Shown: one piece after another, positions 11,566 to 24,419 of the stretch
Layout of the letters: each line of letters opens with the position of its first letter
Position numbering within the stretch: position 1 is the first letter of the stretch
Source of the DNA: Morinoia aosen
Lineage: Eukaryota; Arthropoda; Malacostraca; Amphipoda; Talitridae
NCBI GenBank assembly: GCA_030386875.1
Contig: CM059557.1
Span: 55,816,514-55,880,513 of the forward strand
Length of the DNA stretch: 64,000 nucleotides
Direction: 5' to 3'
Made by a program: the position numbers and the translations under genes
The notes under the pieces: generated by a model
Seen by the model: only the letters and a program-made list of their open reading frames with translations
Told to the model about the DNA's origin: nothing
The model's database searches: none

Positions 11566-11774
11566 TTACAAATGGACTGGAAAAATTTGAAAGTAAGTTG
11601 TTGCATCTATGACTTGCTGGCGTTTGATCAAGGAAAAAGAAAGAAGCCAAAATCCATGTAATGCATTCGTAATCATTCTCATTAGCCCACTGACGAAAGT
11701 ACAAATGACGTTGAAGACGATAGTCACCAACCAGAAGCAAATATTGAAAAAGTTTCCGTTGGCAGTTTTTTCAA
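11566..11774 (-). pseudogene. Possible chemoreceptor-like membrane exon remnant (copy B)
   Basis: Minus-strand frame of about 69 codons after a possible acceptor (TTTTCTAG at about 11775-11782), ending in TAA at 11566-11568. It starts near NFFNICFWLVTIVFNVICTF, a membrane-spanning-like segment, and later reads FWLLSFSLIKRQQVI and ATTYFQIFPVHL. The spacing of hydrophobic segment, FW and a basic/hydrophobic loop resembles the fifth-sixth membrane region of insect gustatory receptors, and the piece at 13066-13273 has a similar pattern. Another frame is also open here (11504-11740), ending at a donor-like GTGAGT. In AT-rich DNA this length can arise by chance, so the assignment is tentative. Confidence 0.2.
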
Positions 11775-11965
11775 CTAGAAAACTTTTTATTTTCTAGTTT
11801 CGTGGGGTGCAAGTACTCACTTACAATGGTCTTCCTAGCTTCATAAAATCCCTAAATTTCTTGCCTTTGGAGAGTCGTGCAGTCACTAGTCCGTTGAATT
11901 ATGGGCAAGCTAATTTTCGAAGGCCTTTCTAGGCTCTGCAGACACATTATTTCTGAAAAAATGGA

Positions 11966-12225
11966 TCATGACGCAGACATTTTGGCAGAAACGTTTATGG
12001 CATGGTGAGTCGTGATGAGCTTAAGAATTAGTTTTCGACCATTGTTCCCGTCACTAATCATGTCATCCATAGCAGAGAGACTTTCCGGGCCACCGTCATT
12101 AAAGAAGCAGATATATTTCAGGGCTCTCAATTTCTCTCTTTTGTTCGAGTAAGATGAGGTCACGCTGCTATGGATATAACTGAAGAAACGGAGTTCTCGA
12201 ATCAAATTCTCTCTTTGAGGAGAAA
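11966..12225 (-). pseudogene. Exon-like open frame, possibly chemoreceptor remnant
   Basis: Minus-strand frame of about 86 codons ending in TGA at 11966-11968. It is hydrophilic and reads LIRELRFFSYIHSSVTSS, then LRALKYICFFNDGG, and ends LILKLITTHHAINVSAKMSA. The last part has the leucine, histidine and asparagine spacing of the loop before the fifth membrane segment in insect gustatory receptors. It lies 5' (minus sense) of the hydrophobic frame at 11566-11774, which would be the right order. There is no signature motif, and chance is not excluded. Confidence 0.2.
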
Positions 12226-13065
12226 TCTTTAGATTTCATTGATGCCCTACCGCACAGAAAATGTCATTAGCTGCACCAAGTACTCGAGATAGTTGGATTA
12301 GTACTCTCTGAGGGGAAAATATGTTGTGTGTCTAATTTTTAGTCATAGTTATAACACTTCCATGGGAAGTGAACTATTTGGACGAGATAATTTTATTGCC
12401 ACTTCATATGATGTTCTATTTCATGCATATGATTCAGTATATTTGCAACTGAATGATCTGCTGTCGAGTTCTTCGCATTTAAGGTTTGAAGATTTTGATG
12501 TAAAGGAGAAGCTACATGTGATCCCTGTTTTTCTCTTTACACACTTGGCTTTCAATCACGTATTTTTACGCAAAGATGAACGCAATTTAGCCTTCATTTG
12601 ATATTGCAATTCTGAATTTTAATTTAAAAATTTGCTTGTAAATTAATCGACGCTAAATAATAGCCGTCCCATTAATGACAAACCAACTCGAGACCATCAA
12701 TTACACAGCAATATGACCAGGGCAATTTTATCTGAAGTTGCTGCTGTGGCGAACAAGTTTTGATTAAACGATGGATAAAGTCCATCGCAGAAGCGACAGG
12801 ACGACGGAGGAGCAACTTCCAACGATTTTCTTTTGGGTCTGATGGGAAAAGTTGTGAACTTCAAAACCCTCAATCACTTCATGGATTTCTCCTTATTACG
12901 TTCCTTTTTTCGCTCCAAAAAACGAGTTTGTTAACCCATATCTTTTTCAAAAAGCGATGAACGTGAAAAAAATATAATGATTAACTTTCATCGTTTTTTC
13001 CAAAACATCGTGAACTCTGCAAAGGATCTTAGGAGAGAATGAAATATTTCTGACAGTCACTGCCA
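12226..13065. other. Unassigned DNA with 91- and 66-codon plus-strand open frames
   Basis: The frame 12326-12601 has an ATG start (MCLIFSHSYN) and a central stretch with DVLFHAYDSVYLQLNDLL, but no motif that I recognise. The frame 12760-12960 is basic and ends in KKR. Neither has supporting splice or codon-use evidence. Confidence 0.25.
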
Positions 13066-13273
13066 CTAAGCATTTCTCTGAGGTAAAAGTCTATGGACGA
13101 TTTTGAATGAGTCTTTGAGATGTTTGATGTTACTACGCACTACGAAGCCCACACTTCTGAAAATCTTAGAAATAAATTTGAGGATTTGTCCGGATTGCAA
13201 AATGCTTAACTCATAAAATCCTTTGAAAAGAATTAAGTAAATGTTAAAAGAAATGCCACCAAGTAAAAATATA
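13066..13273 (-). pseudogene. Possible chemoreceptor-like membrane exon remnant (copy A)
   Basis: Minus-strand frame after a possible acceptor (CGTGCAG, AG at 13274-13275), ending in TAG at 13066-13068. It reads SIFLLGGISFNIYLILFKGF, a membrane-spanning-like segment with FN-Y spacing, then IFRSVGFVVRSNIKHLKDSF and KIVHRLLPQ. Insect gustatory receptors have a similar layout in their fifth and sixth membrane segments, ending with a K-x-IVH-x-LL-like loop. No donor precedes the stop, so if real it is a broken copy. Together with 11566-11774 it could be the debris of a small receptor cluster. Confidence 0.25.
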
Positions 13274-16200
13274 CTGCACGCATGTATATGATTCACTCAT
13301 AATAAATTTGGACAGCTAGGAAGGTTATCACAACTCTTCTGAGAGTCTTCTGTGAGAGAGTGTGGAGCAGGTGTTTGCCGTTATGCTAAAGCCCGATGAG
13401 GTTTTAGAAACAAAAAATGATGCTCTGGGCCTATGGTATACAGAGTAGCTACAAATGCATTATATGAACACGGTTGGGCTCGGTTGCGGGAAGTAGAAAG
13501 TAACCGAATACAAATAAAAGTATAAAGCGAATATGGATGAGATACGCTATAACATCATAATAGGTCGCAGTAAGAAGCTCCATTATACGTGAGAGAATAG
13601 TACCCACCTCACTCACACTGTAGCTTTCGACATTTTAAGTGCTAGTATTAGCATCACGTGTTCTTCTGCCTAGGAAAACATCACTGGAGCCCAGTTTAAC
13701 TTTTTTTCGTAACATCTATGATTTCAGCCGTCCAACCATAACCTTTCCACTGTTCCTAGGGGCTAAAATCGGGTGCTCCGACAAAAAATTTATAATGGGG
13801 AACTTCGACATACGAACGTGATTTAGGGATGCGATCACAAACTCGGGAATGTGCGATCTCTGTCTCCAGGCCGCCAGCGTTTTCTGCCGCAGACAAGTAA
13901 GATGATCCGTTACCGTGCACAGTGAGGTCATGTGATTGTGATACCGATAGTGATGGGCTAGAAGTGGGCATTGCGGTATTGGATCACTCTGCCATATACA
14001 TGACAGCAGTAGGTATCGCGATGAAAACCATTTACGCCGACCATTTTCCTAAATTCTGGTTAGATGTTTAAGACTATCAAGGACTTGCAACCGAAAAATA
14101 TGAATGCAGCCCTCACCGCCAATCAGTTTCCGGTGTATGCATAAAACATAGCCAAAGTCATTTAAATGCCAAAATCGCTTAGCTTTACTTAATATGATTT
14201 ATTTTTGAACTTTTAATTTGTATTGTTACAAGTCAGCAGAAATGAGTTTTGGACGGGTTTCCTCAACAACATCTAGTGCTCATGAAAAATGCTCGTGTCG
14301 ACATGCCCTTCATGACGAGTTTTCTTCCCTGACCGTTCCCCTCATCACACGACTCGGACGACTGATGGCCGCTATTTTCTATTAAGGAATTTTACCAGAA
14401 GACACTAGAGGCTGTAGTTTTAACTATTGCATAGAGTTATATGATCCTACAGGAGTGGTTTATATCATTAGCATACTGAATATACATTCTTGTTATGTAC
14501 CTCATTTACTGCCTTTTAGTTTGGGATTTTGTTTTATGTTTCAAAAACTACATTTTGATGAGGAATTTCTTCATTTCGAAAGCTTTTTCTATTTATAATA
14601 CAGTTCAATCACGTAAGTTATAGGAGCTAAAATATGAATTAAAAATATTAGAACATCAGTTTGCTCGTAAATTTAAGGCGTATAAATGGTTCTCACCGAT
14701 AATTTTGATTGACTAGGAGAGTTAAATACCTTAACAGTATAGAGTAAATTGTATCTGACGCAACAAAACTCAAAAAATTTTTCAAGTCCACTGCTAAAAT
14801 AAACTGAAATAAACTGCTAAAATGAGCTGAAGGCTGAAAGTCATCAGTTTAAAAATAAATGAGCCGACTCGGATAAATCATATACGCTTATAAATATTTC
14901 AAATTCGGGTCCCGGAATATTGTATGGTCTGCTTAAAATTTTCAAACGAACTTAAATAATTTGTTTTCTTTTAAACTCATTTTCGTGGAATTTTGAACTC
15001 CCGATATTTATAACGTTAAATTGATAGTTCTTCTCTGGCCCCGTTCCCTAAAAGTATTTATACAGTTCAGAATCCTAAATATTTTTGGAGTCTAAAATAA
15101 GATGAAAGATGGCGTATATAACATCATTTCACGTCTAGAATCTACTCATAAGTACACACTCACTGACACCTTGAAATTTGTTTAAATTACTTGCGTGAGG
15201 ATGTAAATCTGGTTTTAGGATTGTGCCATCCATCTTTCAAAGTTCTGAAGAAATTTTCAACAGCAAATTCTTTGATATTTGTTGCACGTTTCCTCAACTT
15301 GTATGGGTAGGGCTGGGGCTTCCATTTGGATTGACGTAACGTTAGTCGCTATTTGGTGCTAATTCATGAGAGACGATCGTTGAACTTGAGTAGAATATAT
15401 TTAAAGCCGATGTTTCACAGACGCTAAACAGCATCTGTGACCAATACTACATCATTTTGTGACCCCCAGATCCTTAGTTAGGACCATAGCTTTTTCATTC
15501 CAGTATCCCTATAATCTACTTTTACAGGCCTCGCCATTTGTTTGTTAGTTTAAAATTTTTCTTTTATAAACCAACAATATCAGAATTTTGTTGTGCCTAT
15601 TTTACAGGATTTTTTTTCTAATTTTTCTTCACTTCTTGACGAATTTTAAGTTTTAAATCATTTGTCATTGCTAATGGTATTCCGATGAGGTGTGATAAAT
15701 CTTTTTGTTATACATTTCTCAATTAACTCCAAAATTTTTAGTATTCCTCAAATGACCGAGTCAAAAATAACACAGCTCGGGATTTTTCCGTTTTGCAGTC
15801 TCAAACCGTAAAAACTTAAGACATAAATCTGCAAAAAAAATTTCATTCGATACTTTACTCATGTATCGATCAAACTTGGATTAGTAAATGAATTTGATAT
15901 TCATTCACTTCAGAACAAGGATAAACCGCCTCGATGCGTGCTTATGTCTGTCATCTAAAATGACAATTGCGCACGTTGTGAGTCTGAGTACGTGGGCTCT
16001 ACTGCTAGAGCATTCGCTGTTCGTGTGTAAGAACACAAGCTGATAGAAATTTCTTCCCTGACTGCTTTCTTTCTAATTCTTCTCAAGCTGTTCAACATAT
16101 GCATGCAGGAATAGGATGTGTCAGTGAAATTAAAGGATTTCCAGATTATCGCTCATGCCTCCACTACATCAGATTCATGCATTCAAGAATCTTTGCTCAT

Positions 16201-18607
16201 TTTGCAGGATGAAATAGGTTAAAAAAAATAGAAACCGTTAATCCTCAGTAAATATTGTGGGATTTATGTTTTCGTTTTTTTAGTTTTCGTTGCGCTTTTT
16301 AGTTTTCCAAACGCAAACCATGTTTCCTAACAGTAACATTGCAATAACTCAGATTTTTTTCTCGTATACTTAGGAAAAACCTTACGATCGGAAATTTATT
16401 CTTTGAAAACATAATTTTTCTTTCGCTCATTGATGATTCGAATTTTGACCAATGATAAAAATTAACATTGCAGTTGCTTAACTCAGTTCATCTATTTTCA
16501 GTTCAATGTTGCAATGAGCAAAATATTTCGTGTGATTAATCACTCAATGCATACTCTGTTCCCCTCAGGGTATTCAAAAACTCAAGACTGACTTTTAAAA
16601 TATATTCACGTGCTCCGGAAGTAAACAAGGCCTGTTTTGGAGTTAGTGGCACGGGGCAGGGAGTTTCTTAAAATAAAGATGATGTCGGCTGACATTGTTT
16701 TGGCCTCCATCGATCACCGGCGATGCAGGAAGCGCAGCTGACTGCTAGACCTGAAATCAGGCTTCCATCAACCAGGAATTTCGATAAAAATGAGCGTTTA
16801 GAGCTTTGGAATGCGGTGTTGCCTCATCGTAGAGCCAGATCGGACGGAATACGTCAAAAGGTTTTCCTTGTGGAACGATTAATTCCATCAAATAGTATAA
16901 GAGTCCAAAAAAGGAGAATTTACTGAAATCAAATATTTAATTTCACGAAAATGTAGCTGTACGTGTATTATCACCATCATGGAAATTGTAGAACCGTTTC
17001 GAGTGAAAAAAATGTACTGTAAGTTTCATGAGTCATGAGCAAATTTCTCTGCGCAGACTTTTTCCTGAAATTCTCGTTTTTGAAAGATAACAAAAGCGAT
17101 TGCTTTGAATTTCTAATTAACGCAGAAAAATACATTCGTGCAAAATTTATTGCACCGAAGATGTGAATTACTTCAACGCCACAGTAAAATACTACAATAC
17201 TTCCGATTCATTTCCTAAATAGTTACTGTGAAAATAGAAAGAACAACTCCAATGGGAAAACAATAAGACATCAAAGCTAGAGCGATGCGCGGAGATTTTT
17301 TTTCAGTCAGAGAGATATTGGGCGTGAAATGAAACTGAAGTATTTTCATAACATTTATGGTGCAACATTTTATTACAAAGTCGCACGAAGTTGAGCAGAC
17401 AAACTGAGCCGTGGTTTTCGCTTTGCAGCAATCCAGGACAAATAGTATAACTTTTTAGCGGAGTGATGAAAATGAACATAGTTCTATCAGATTAAATTTC
17501 TTTTGGCACGACGATTTTTCAGTCCGAAATTACTTCACCTGACATAAAATTATGAAACATTTATACAGACGAAGAATGAAGGTTTGGATTGGAATGGAAA
17601 CGTACATAAAAATTTGGTTGAATTTTCTGGGTTATTTTTGCAAGTTTGAAAAATTGTCCTTCACTTTGTGCCCATCTTTATCATTCTACGCATATTGAAA
17701 GCTTTATGTTATTCTAACCACGCAGTCGGGACTGGCGTTAATAAAACCAAGTATTCTAGCGACAGCACCACAGTTTGCACAGCGTGAAAAATTACTCGTC
17801 ATCCATTTTTGGGCAGTTCTTCAGCGGAGACTGCAATCAATCATGAGATTACGCTCGTAATAACGGCTTATTCGAGACCTCAGCTCGCCTCATTCAGGTC
17901 GAGTTTAATCCCACACCAACTTTTATCGTCGCCGAATGAGCTAAAATGCAATTCGTCTCGTTTTTCTTCGCTAGAACAGGAAAAAATTAGTCAAGTGCAA
18001 AGGTATCAATCAAAGATCTCTCTACTATTTTTTCGCCATCGCATACCTTTTGTTCCGCACTTACTGAAATTAAAAATGAACATTTTTTGAAGAGTATTCG
18101 TTCTCGGGAATTTTGATCAAGAAAAACATAAGCTACTGAGTACGATTTCAACATTAATACCCAAATAATGGTCATATTGCTATCAACGGAATATAACATG
18201 ATCAACAGCACTAGGGAGCTTCCTGGTGGCTTATGTAGAGAATTTAAACTTGAAACATTGATTTCGTGGAGGAAACATACAACCAATTTTCACAAGATAT
18301 CAAATTTATTAACGATTACTCGAAATTCATGCTTTATCATATTTTGAAAATGACCCCCACGGTCAAAACGTTATTCTTCAAACACATAGATATGTACAGT
18401 TATTCCTTTTATTTGTATATTCAATTTTAACCGAAAAAAATTATTATGGAAGAGGCCGTTCCAGCTCCTGTACTATTATTTTAGTTGAATTTTGCAAAGG
18501 TAAAACGTTGCAAAAGCAAGAAACAAAACATAACAATGTATACAAATTTTCATTTTCAGTTCAAACATTTTTCACAACCGAACCAGTTATAAAGACAACA
18601 AACGTTA
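13274..18607. other. Long AT-rich stretch without recognised genes
   Basis: About 5.3 kb. The part 13630-13980 is GC-richer and has overlapping minus-strand frames (13716-13931 and 13756-13971) that look like repeat-derived sequence of unknown family. Plus-strand frames of 67 and 93 codons at 16723-16926 and 17809-18090 and a minus-strand one at 17987-18286 show no motif. No tandem repeats or long inverted repeats were noticed. Confidence 0.4.
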
Positions 18608-18700
18608 GGTTCATTCTTATTCAGTAAATCATTTGCCTAGATGCTCCCAGCACCAAGCTCAAAAACAAAGCTGATCTCGCAGCATCATGTTCTTACACTT
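18608..18700. repeat. Direct repeat, copy 1
   Basis: GGTTCATTCTT, then AAATCATT, CCCAGCAC, CAAAGCTGATCTCGCAGCAT and CATGTTC are shared in the same order with 19452-19545. Identity by eye is high over about 90 bp and fades on both sides. The copies lie about 844 bp apart in the same orientation. Confidence 0.75.
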
Positions 18701-19451
18701 AATTCAAAGTAAATTTCATTATCTCATTCTTGAACAGGAACCTAAAATGCGTCAACATTACAGTAGCAATTGGAGTGTTCTTCAGGCGTAACTTTTACAG
18801 TCATGAAGTTAACACGCGACGATAATTAATTGATGAAGTTAACCATGGTAACAATAAATGACTTCAGTTCGAGCACAGACCTGACGTTAGCAAAAGCCTC
18901 CCTCCAAACATGCCACGCTGCTCGACAAAGCCCTACGCAGTCGAGCGCTCATAGCTCATTCTAGCCCCCATTACTGGTCCTTACAGACGATTTAGTATTT
19001 TTAGCACACCAACTTATTGGAAGAATTTAATTCCGCAGATATGCACCGAAGCTCCACCAAGCGGACTCCCTAATCACCAATTTGTGGTAATTTTGTGACA
19101 GGAGGAAGTCTTTAGCTCCATAATGACCATTCAGCGGGTCAAAATTCTAAGCAGAGCTCACTGAATGTATTTATTTACGAATGCGCTCCCCAACCTGAAT
19201 TATTTAAACCAACAATAGCCTGAAAAGGAAATTTTGACTTCAAATTCTAAACTCGTTTTGTCATCGATGCATGATAAATAATAATGGACGACTTACATTT
19301 TCATTCGCAATGTCCCGGAAATTTCTTAATGGCGAAGCCTTGACGGAAAATTTCAAATTCTACAAGTTTTCATGAACAAAAATCAGCATCATTGCACGGC
19401 TTCAAAAAGTTCATTCAGCCCACATTTGTAGGGCATGTTTGAAGGAAATGT

Positions 19452-19545
19452 TGGGTTCATTCTTGTAACAGAAAATCATTCGCCGAGATATTCCCAGCAC
19501 AAAGGTTCAACAACAAAGTTGATCTCGCAGCATGATGTTCGGCAA
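19452..19545. repeat. Direct repeat, copy 2
   Basis: Partner of 18608-18700: GGGTTCATTCTTG, AAAATCATTCGCCGAGAT, CCCAGCACA, CAAAGTTGATCTCGCAGCAT, GATGTTC. Either two insertions of one short dispersed repeat or an old segmental duplication whose middle has diverged. Confidence 0.75.
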
Positions 19546-21529
19546 CATTTGTATGCGTTGAGGGAAATATCATGTGCACTCCATAATAACAAAGACGCTT
19601 GAATTTGTTGAAACATTGCAAGCATTTTTCAGGGGAAGCAAACACCGCACTTTTGATCCCTTCAGCGAGGAGCTTTAGAAAAACTGAAAACTAAAAAACA
19701 AAATTTTTCCCCGCAGGTATTATTTTTTGCCCTTAATTCCGCTTGAAATAACTTTAACTGTACACTCGCTTAGGAACATAAAAGAGGAATATAAAACGCA
19801 TGTTTTCTCTTGTTGACACAAGTTTACGTTTTAATGAGCGATCATTTTAAAAGTTCAAAAAGCTCACCTCTTTCACATATTTCAAAATACCACGTTAATC
19901 GCACGGGCCAAAGTTTTCTCTCACACTCAGCACCCTGCAATGCGAAGCCAAGATGGAAATATCGCTGGCAGCACACGCTCGGCCCAAGAGCTTCAGAGTC
20001 CAGATCATTAAAGTCACGAATCATATTAAAGGTAATTAGTGTGGACACAGCAGGGTGATGATTGCGGTCATAAATTCTCGTTAGGTCATTAGTATGAGAC
20101 GTGTTATTAGCGTCCTGCCCCGCTCCCTAATAGCGAGCCTGTTTGTTTGTGCACCAAAAATCCCGTTGCTTTTGATACGCTAGACCTGATAATCAGGACT
20201 ACTACGGGGCTATGACCACAACGATCGCTTGTATATGTTTGAGATAAAGGATCGAAATCAGTCAAGAATAAAACTAGGTTACTTCATTTAAGCTCAGTTA
20301 AAAGGAGCTACGCATCTTTAATGTCTGTTGTTGCCCAAGATTTATACAATTAATTGTTTCAATGACGCTTGCCTCAGCTGTGCTGTTTTAAGGTCAGAGA
20401 TGGTTAGGAAATGTACCTCTTTCCAAAATTTCGTCAATTACGGGAAGCAGAGTTCTCATGGAAGTTGAATTAAGCATTAATTTTTATAGTTTTGATTTGA
20501 ATCAGGAGAAAATGTATGAATAGCTCTGCCATTTGTGTACTGTTATACGACGCTGGTTATACATCGCCGGACTTACAGTAATTTAAATTCCTTTCCTAGA
20601 AAGCATGCTGTTCTCATCAACTAAAGTGAATTAAAATACAGTTTAGTCAACGAATCGCCAGCTAAATTTCAATTTTTTGTTAGATTAGATTGATACCTGG
20701 TCTTAAAAATTCATACGCGTCCACATTATGTGATGATGGGATTAAATAAAACTCCACCGCGTTTCCAGGATGGGATATTTAACGAGAAAATGGACGTACA
20801 CGAGCGACTCTTTCAGAGGTGACCCTATTGGCTTGGTTTACGGGGTAAAGTATTTTAGGAATCCGTCCAAGAAATTACTGTACAATTTGATCACAAAGCT
20901 TCAAACGCAACGATTTCAATCTTCCAGTCTCTGCAGTTGAATGAATTATTTTCGGCGAGCAGATTTCGAACCGCAAATCGTACAGACAATTTTTCAAAAA
21001 AAGTTAAACTGCCGTAGATTGAGTTCAGTACTTGCACTCCAAGAAAATTTTGCAGCATGTATTTATAAACGTGCCTGCTCAAATTAGGGACAGTTGTACC
21101 TTCCCAGTGTTTAAAAAAAATCATGTTCTGAATTTCGTTGGCAAAGTGAACGGCACTTCATCTCGAAAGAGTCGACTAATGAGCAAGTCATGCTGATGTG
21201 ATATAACGTCGAGAAATACGTACAAGTAAAACACTTTAAAGTGATGTTGAATGTCATAATAATTGTGTAGTACAAACCTCAGGCCGTAACTCTGCTTGGA
21301 AATATTTAGAGAGAGTTTTCCGATTCAAAATTCATTTTGTAAGTCAAGAATTCTGTGAGCCATGCACCAGTTCAGTTGAAATTAGCTGGTAAAATCATTT
21401 TGAGCGCATGAGATCGGACTCATTTTTGAAGTTACGAGACACAATTAACTAGTCAAGTTTTAAAATAACTTTCAATTGTGGAGAGGTGCAGTAATTCATC
21501 TTACATGTATTTTATGGAACGTGTAACTC
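19546..21529. other. Non-coding DNA, nothing recognised
   Basis: Frames of 68-82 codons on both strands at 19810-20058 overlap each other and show no motif. A 77-codon minus-strand frame at 20891-21124 is likewise unrecognised. No repeats were noticed. Confidence 0.4.
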
Positions 21530-21803
21530 TAAAGGGCCGTTTACACTAGAGGACATTTCGGCCGTGAGGCGCGACAAGTCTATACGAGGCTCGTCACTGA
21601 GGCTCATATTTGTGTGTGTTTATTTGAATTTCCCTATTCGCTCTGATCGAATTCGTAATGCACGACACTCAAGAGCCTCGTAACTACTGTGGCAAATAGG
21701 GAACTTCGTATAAACACACACAAATATGAGACTTAGTGGTGAGCCTCGTATACACGTGTCGCGCCTCACGACCGAAATGTCCCCTAGTGTAAACGGCCCT
21801 AAA
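21530..21803. mobile_element. MITE with ~105-bp terminal inverted repeats
   Basis: The element runs 21534-21799 (266 bp). Both ends read inward GGGCCGTTTACACTAG, then GGACATTTCGG, CGTGAGGCGCGACA, TATACGAGGCTC, TCATATTTGTGTGTGTTTAT and TTCCCTATT; the left arm ends near 21636 and the right begins near 21690, leaving a loop of about 50 bp. The flanks are TAAA at 21530-21533 and 21800-21803, a likely target duplication (TAA or TAAA). A GGGCC start and a short TA-rich duplication suggest a PIF/Harbinger-type relation, but this is not certain. There is no coding capacity. Arms differ at only about one base in ten. Confidence 0.85.
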
Positions 21804-24415
21804 CACTCCCCCCTTCTCTCCACCTCCCTCTCCAAAAAAAAAAACGCAAATGGAAATTATTGTCAGATCTACGCGAGTATTTTCTCCGAGGGACAACACC
21901 TTATTTTACAAAAGAAAAGGCTATAATCTATTTCTAGCAGAGCTTTTGGGCATAACGGTTCCTAGGCAATTAACATCACGCACAAATTATTCAATTTTCA
22001 ATGTAATGTACAGTTGCTGCACCCACCATTTACGAGTTTCAGTAATTATTCATATATGTGAAAGGCTACGAACGCATAATGAAAATCTATTTACGTCGAT
22101 TACACGGCGAACAAATGGTCGTTGAATCAGAAGTATCAACTGCCGAGTAAAACTTTCTCCTTGAAATATCACGCTCGAAAACGAGCACGTCACTACTCTG
22201 ATAGATGTTTTCCATTCGTGCACTCATTGTCCGCGAAGCTAACACTGACGGCCGGACACTGCTGGTAATCGCCGCGAATTGCGGCAGATTAGTGGCATTA
22301 GCGTGCTCCATGCCAAGTCTGATGATACGCTTACCCAATACAAACTACTGTCCCTTGTTAATCGACGGCAATCCCCATCGCTTCAGAGTGCGCACATTAT
22401 GAGTGACTTCCTGGAATGCAGGAAAGGTAGTTTGACCGCACCTGTAGCCATGTGTAACCTACAACTGCAACGATTTCTTGTGATATTGGCTGATCGACGT
22501 TTTCTCGGTCGAAGCTGGTTGTTGTTTGAAGATGAGGTGTTTTAGAGAGCTGAGTGGCAGCCAAATAATTAAGAATTCATGAGAGAGAAGTCAGTAAAGG
22601 TGAGAATGCGTGCATGAAATCACACCTTTTACTTTGCCTCGACGTCCTTGTACATAAATAGCAGGAATTCTTTGTTCTGTTGGAATAATTGAATGATCTT
22701 CTTTAAGTTGATTTGTGTTTAATACTGTTCAATACTGTCCAAATCACAAGTTATTCTCATTAACCACACACTTCCCACGATGAAATCAGGATCGAATTGA
22801 TGACGATTTGTGCAAAGATTATGTTGTGCATTCTGTAAGGATCGGCAATTTTCTAAGAATTCAAACAGACATCAATCTCAACTGTAATCTAAACTTGTAT
22901 CCTTCGAAACTTTAAAGGAAGAAGAATAAACATACATGAATAATTTGAAAAAATTTACCAATGTGCACGTAGAACAGTTACCATAATAATTTCAAGTTAA
23001 ATAATTTAAATCAGATTTTTATGGCTAATGCGATAGAGTACAAAATACTACGGTTTTATGTTGCTTTTCCAATTGCCAGTTTACATTTAAGTTCCTTCAT
23101 TTCAATTTTCATGTTAATAATGCAAGAACTCCAGAAGTTCATATGCATATATTCATCGCCATAGTAAATCTTATTAGTGAGAGAGGAAAATTTTGATCTT
23201 TCGTAAATAGCATTTGATCAACAGACGACAAGCAATTTCGGAGACCTGATGAATGTCAATTTCCATCAGAAGTTATTGAGGGCCCGACACTCTCAGACTG
23301 CTACAGTCAATATTAAAACCGGACATTTTTTATGGGCACCAGAGAAATTCGAACAAAGAGTCGTTCTTTGTTAGAACGCCCGAAAGACGGTGGGAACGGC
23401 ACTCCAATTCAAACGAATATTTTTCGTCGCGGTTCCAAAAGAAAATTTTTGTCATCTTTAGTTACCCATGAGAAATTGAAAGAGGTTTTCCTCTGGCCAC
23501 TGTTGTTTGGATAAACAAAGGAAAAACGCTGTCCTCCATTCTCGAGCTGCATTCGTTCGGAAAGTGTCTCATATTTTTTACTCAATTCAGAAAAGTTTCC
23601 GCTATACGGACCATTTTTTTCATCTTTTTTACCATTTTCACAGCCCTTGAGAACGATTTTTATAGTTGATTTCTTTTTTAGTTACAATACTTTAAGACGT
23701 CTCATTTCATCTCAACATTTCTTGGAGACGTAATATATCTAGGTAGGTGCCACGATTTTCAGAAACATGCTCCCAAATATGATAGGAAGGACACGTTTGC
23801 CACCACAAATAGAAGCAATTTGTCACATGTAGCTGTCATCTTTCATGGAGAACGTCAGAGGCTTTTTCATTGGGATTGTCAGGCATAAGTCATAAGGAAA
23901 GACACCGGTTCTAGTATCAAAGGACGAAGCTTCATCCGTTCTACGTAGCAGGCAGACAAGATTTGTAAGCAGCGCACGTAGGGCCGAAATCATTTGCTTC
24001 TATGGGGCAACATTAAATCTGCTTCGCGATGTTAGGAAGACTTTCTTCTTATAACGCGAAAAATTTATAATTTTGAGCGAAGGCTATAGGAAATGGTGTT
24101 GTGATTTCACTTTTCACCCTTTTTTCTATCTATTTTGCTGCGACCAACTTAGTTACAGCTGATTTCAGTTCTTTGGAATTTTTTGATGTCTGTCCCTTAA
24201 GTGCAATTTATTATTACTCCAAATCCTTGTTTCCAGCTCAAATGTATTACCGCACCGATAAATATTGCTATTAATATTACTGGCATGTAGATTAAAAAAT
24301 ACCGGTGCAATCGTATATTTGGAAAGGTTATTGAACAACTCAAATTCAACAAAAGTACACATAAATGGAAATTGTACAACCTTTAGCAATACATCCCGAT
24401 TAATTAATATCCCGA
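21804..24415. other. Non-coding DNA, nothing recognised
   Basis: The part 22080-22545 is GC-richer and has overlapping frames on both strands (up to 91 codons) with no motif. A hydrophobic minus-strand frame at 24197-24379 lies next to the mariner remnant; it could be a membrane exon or chance. No repeats were noticed. Confidence 0.4.
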
Positions 24416-24419
24416 TTGA

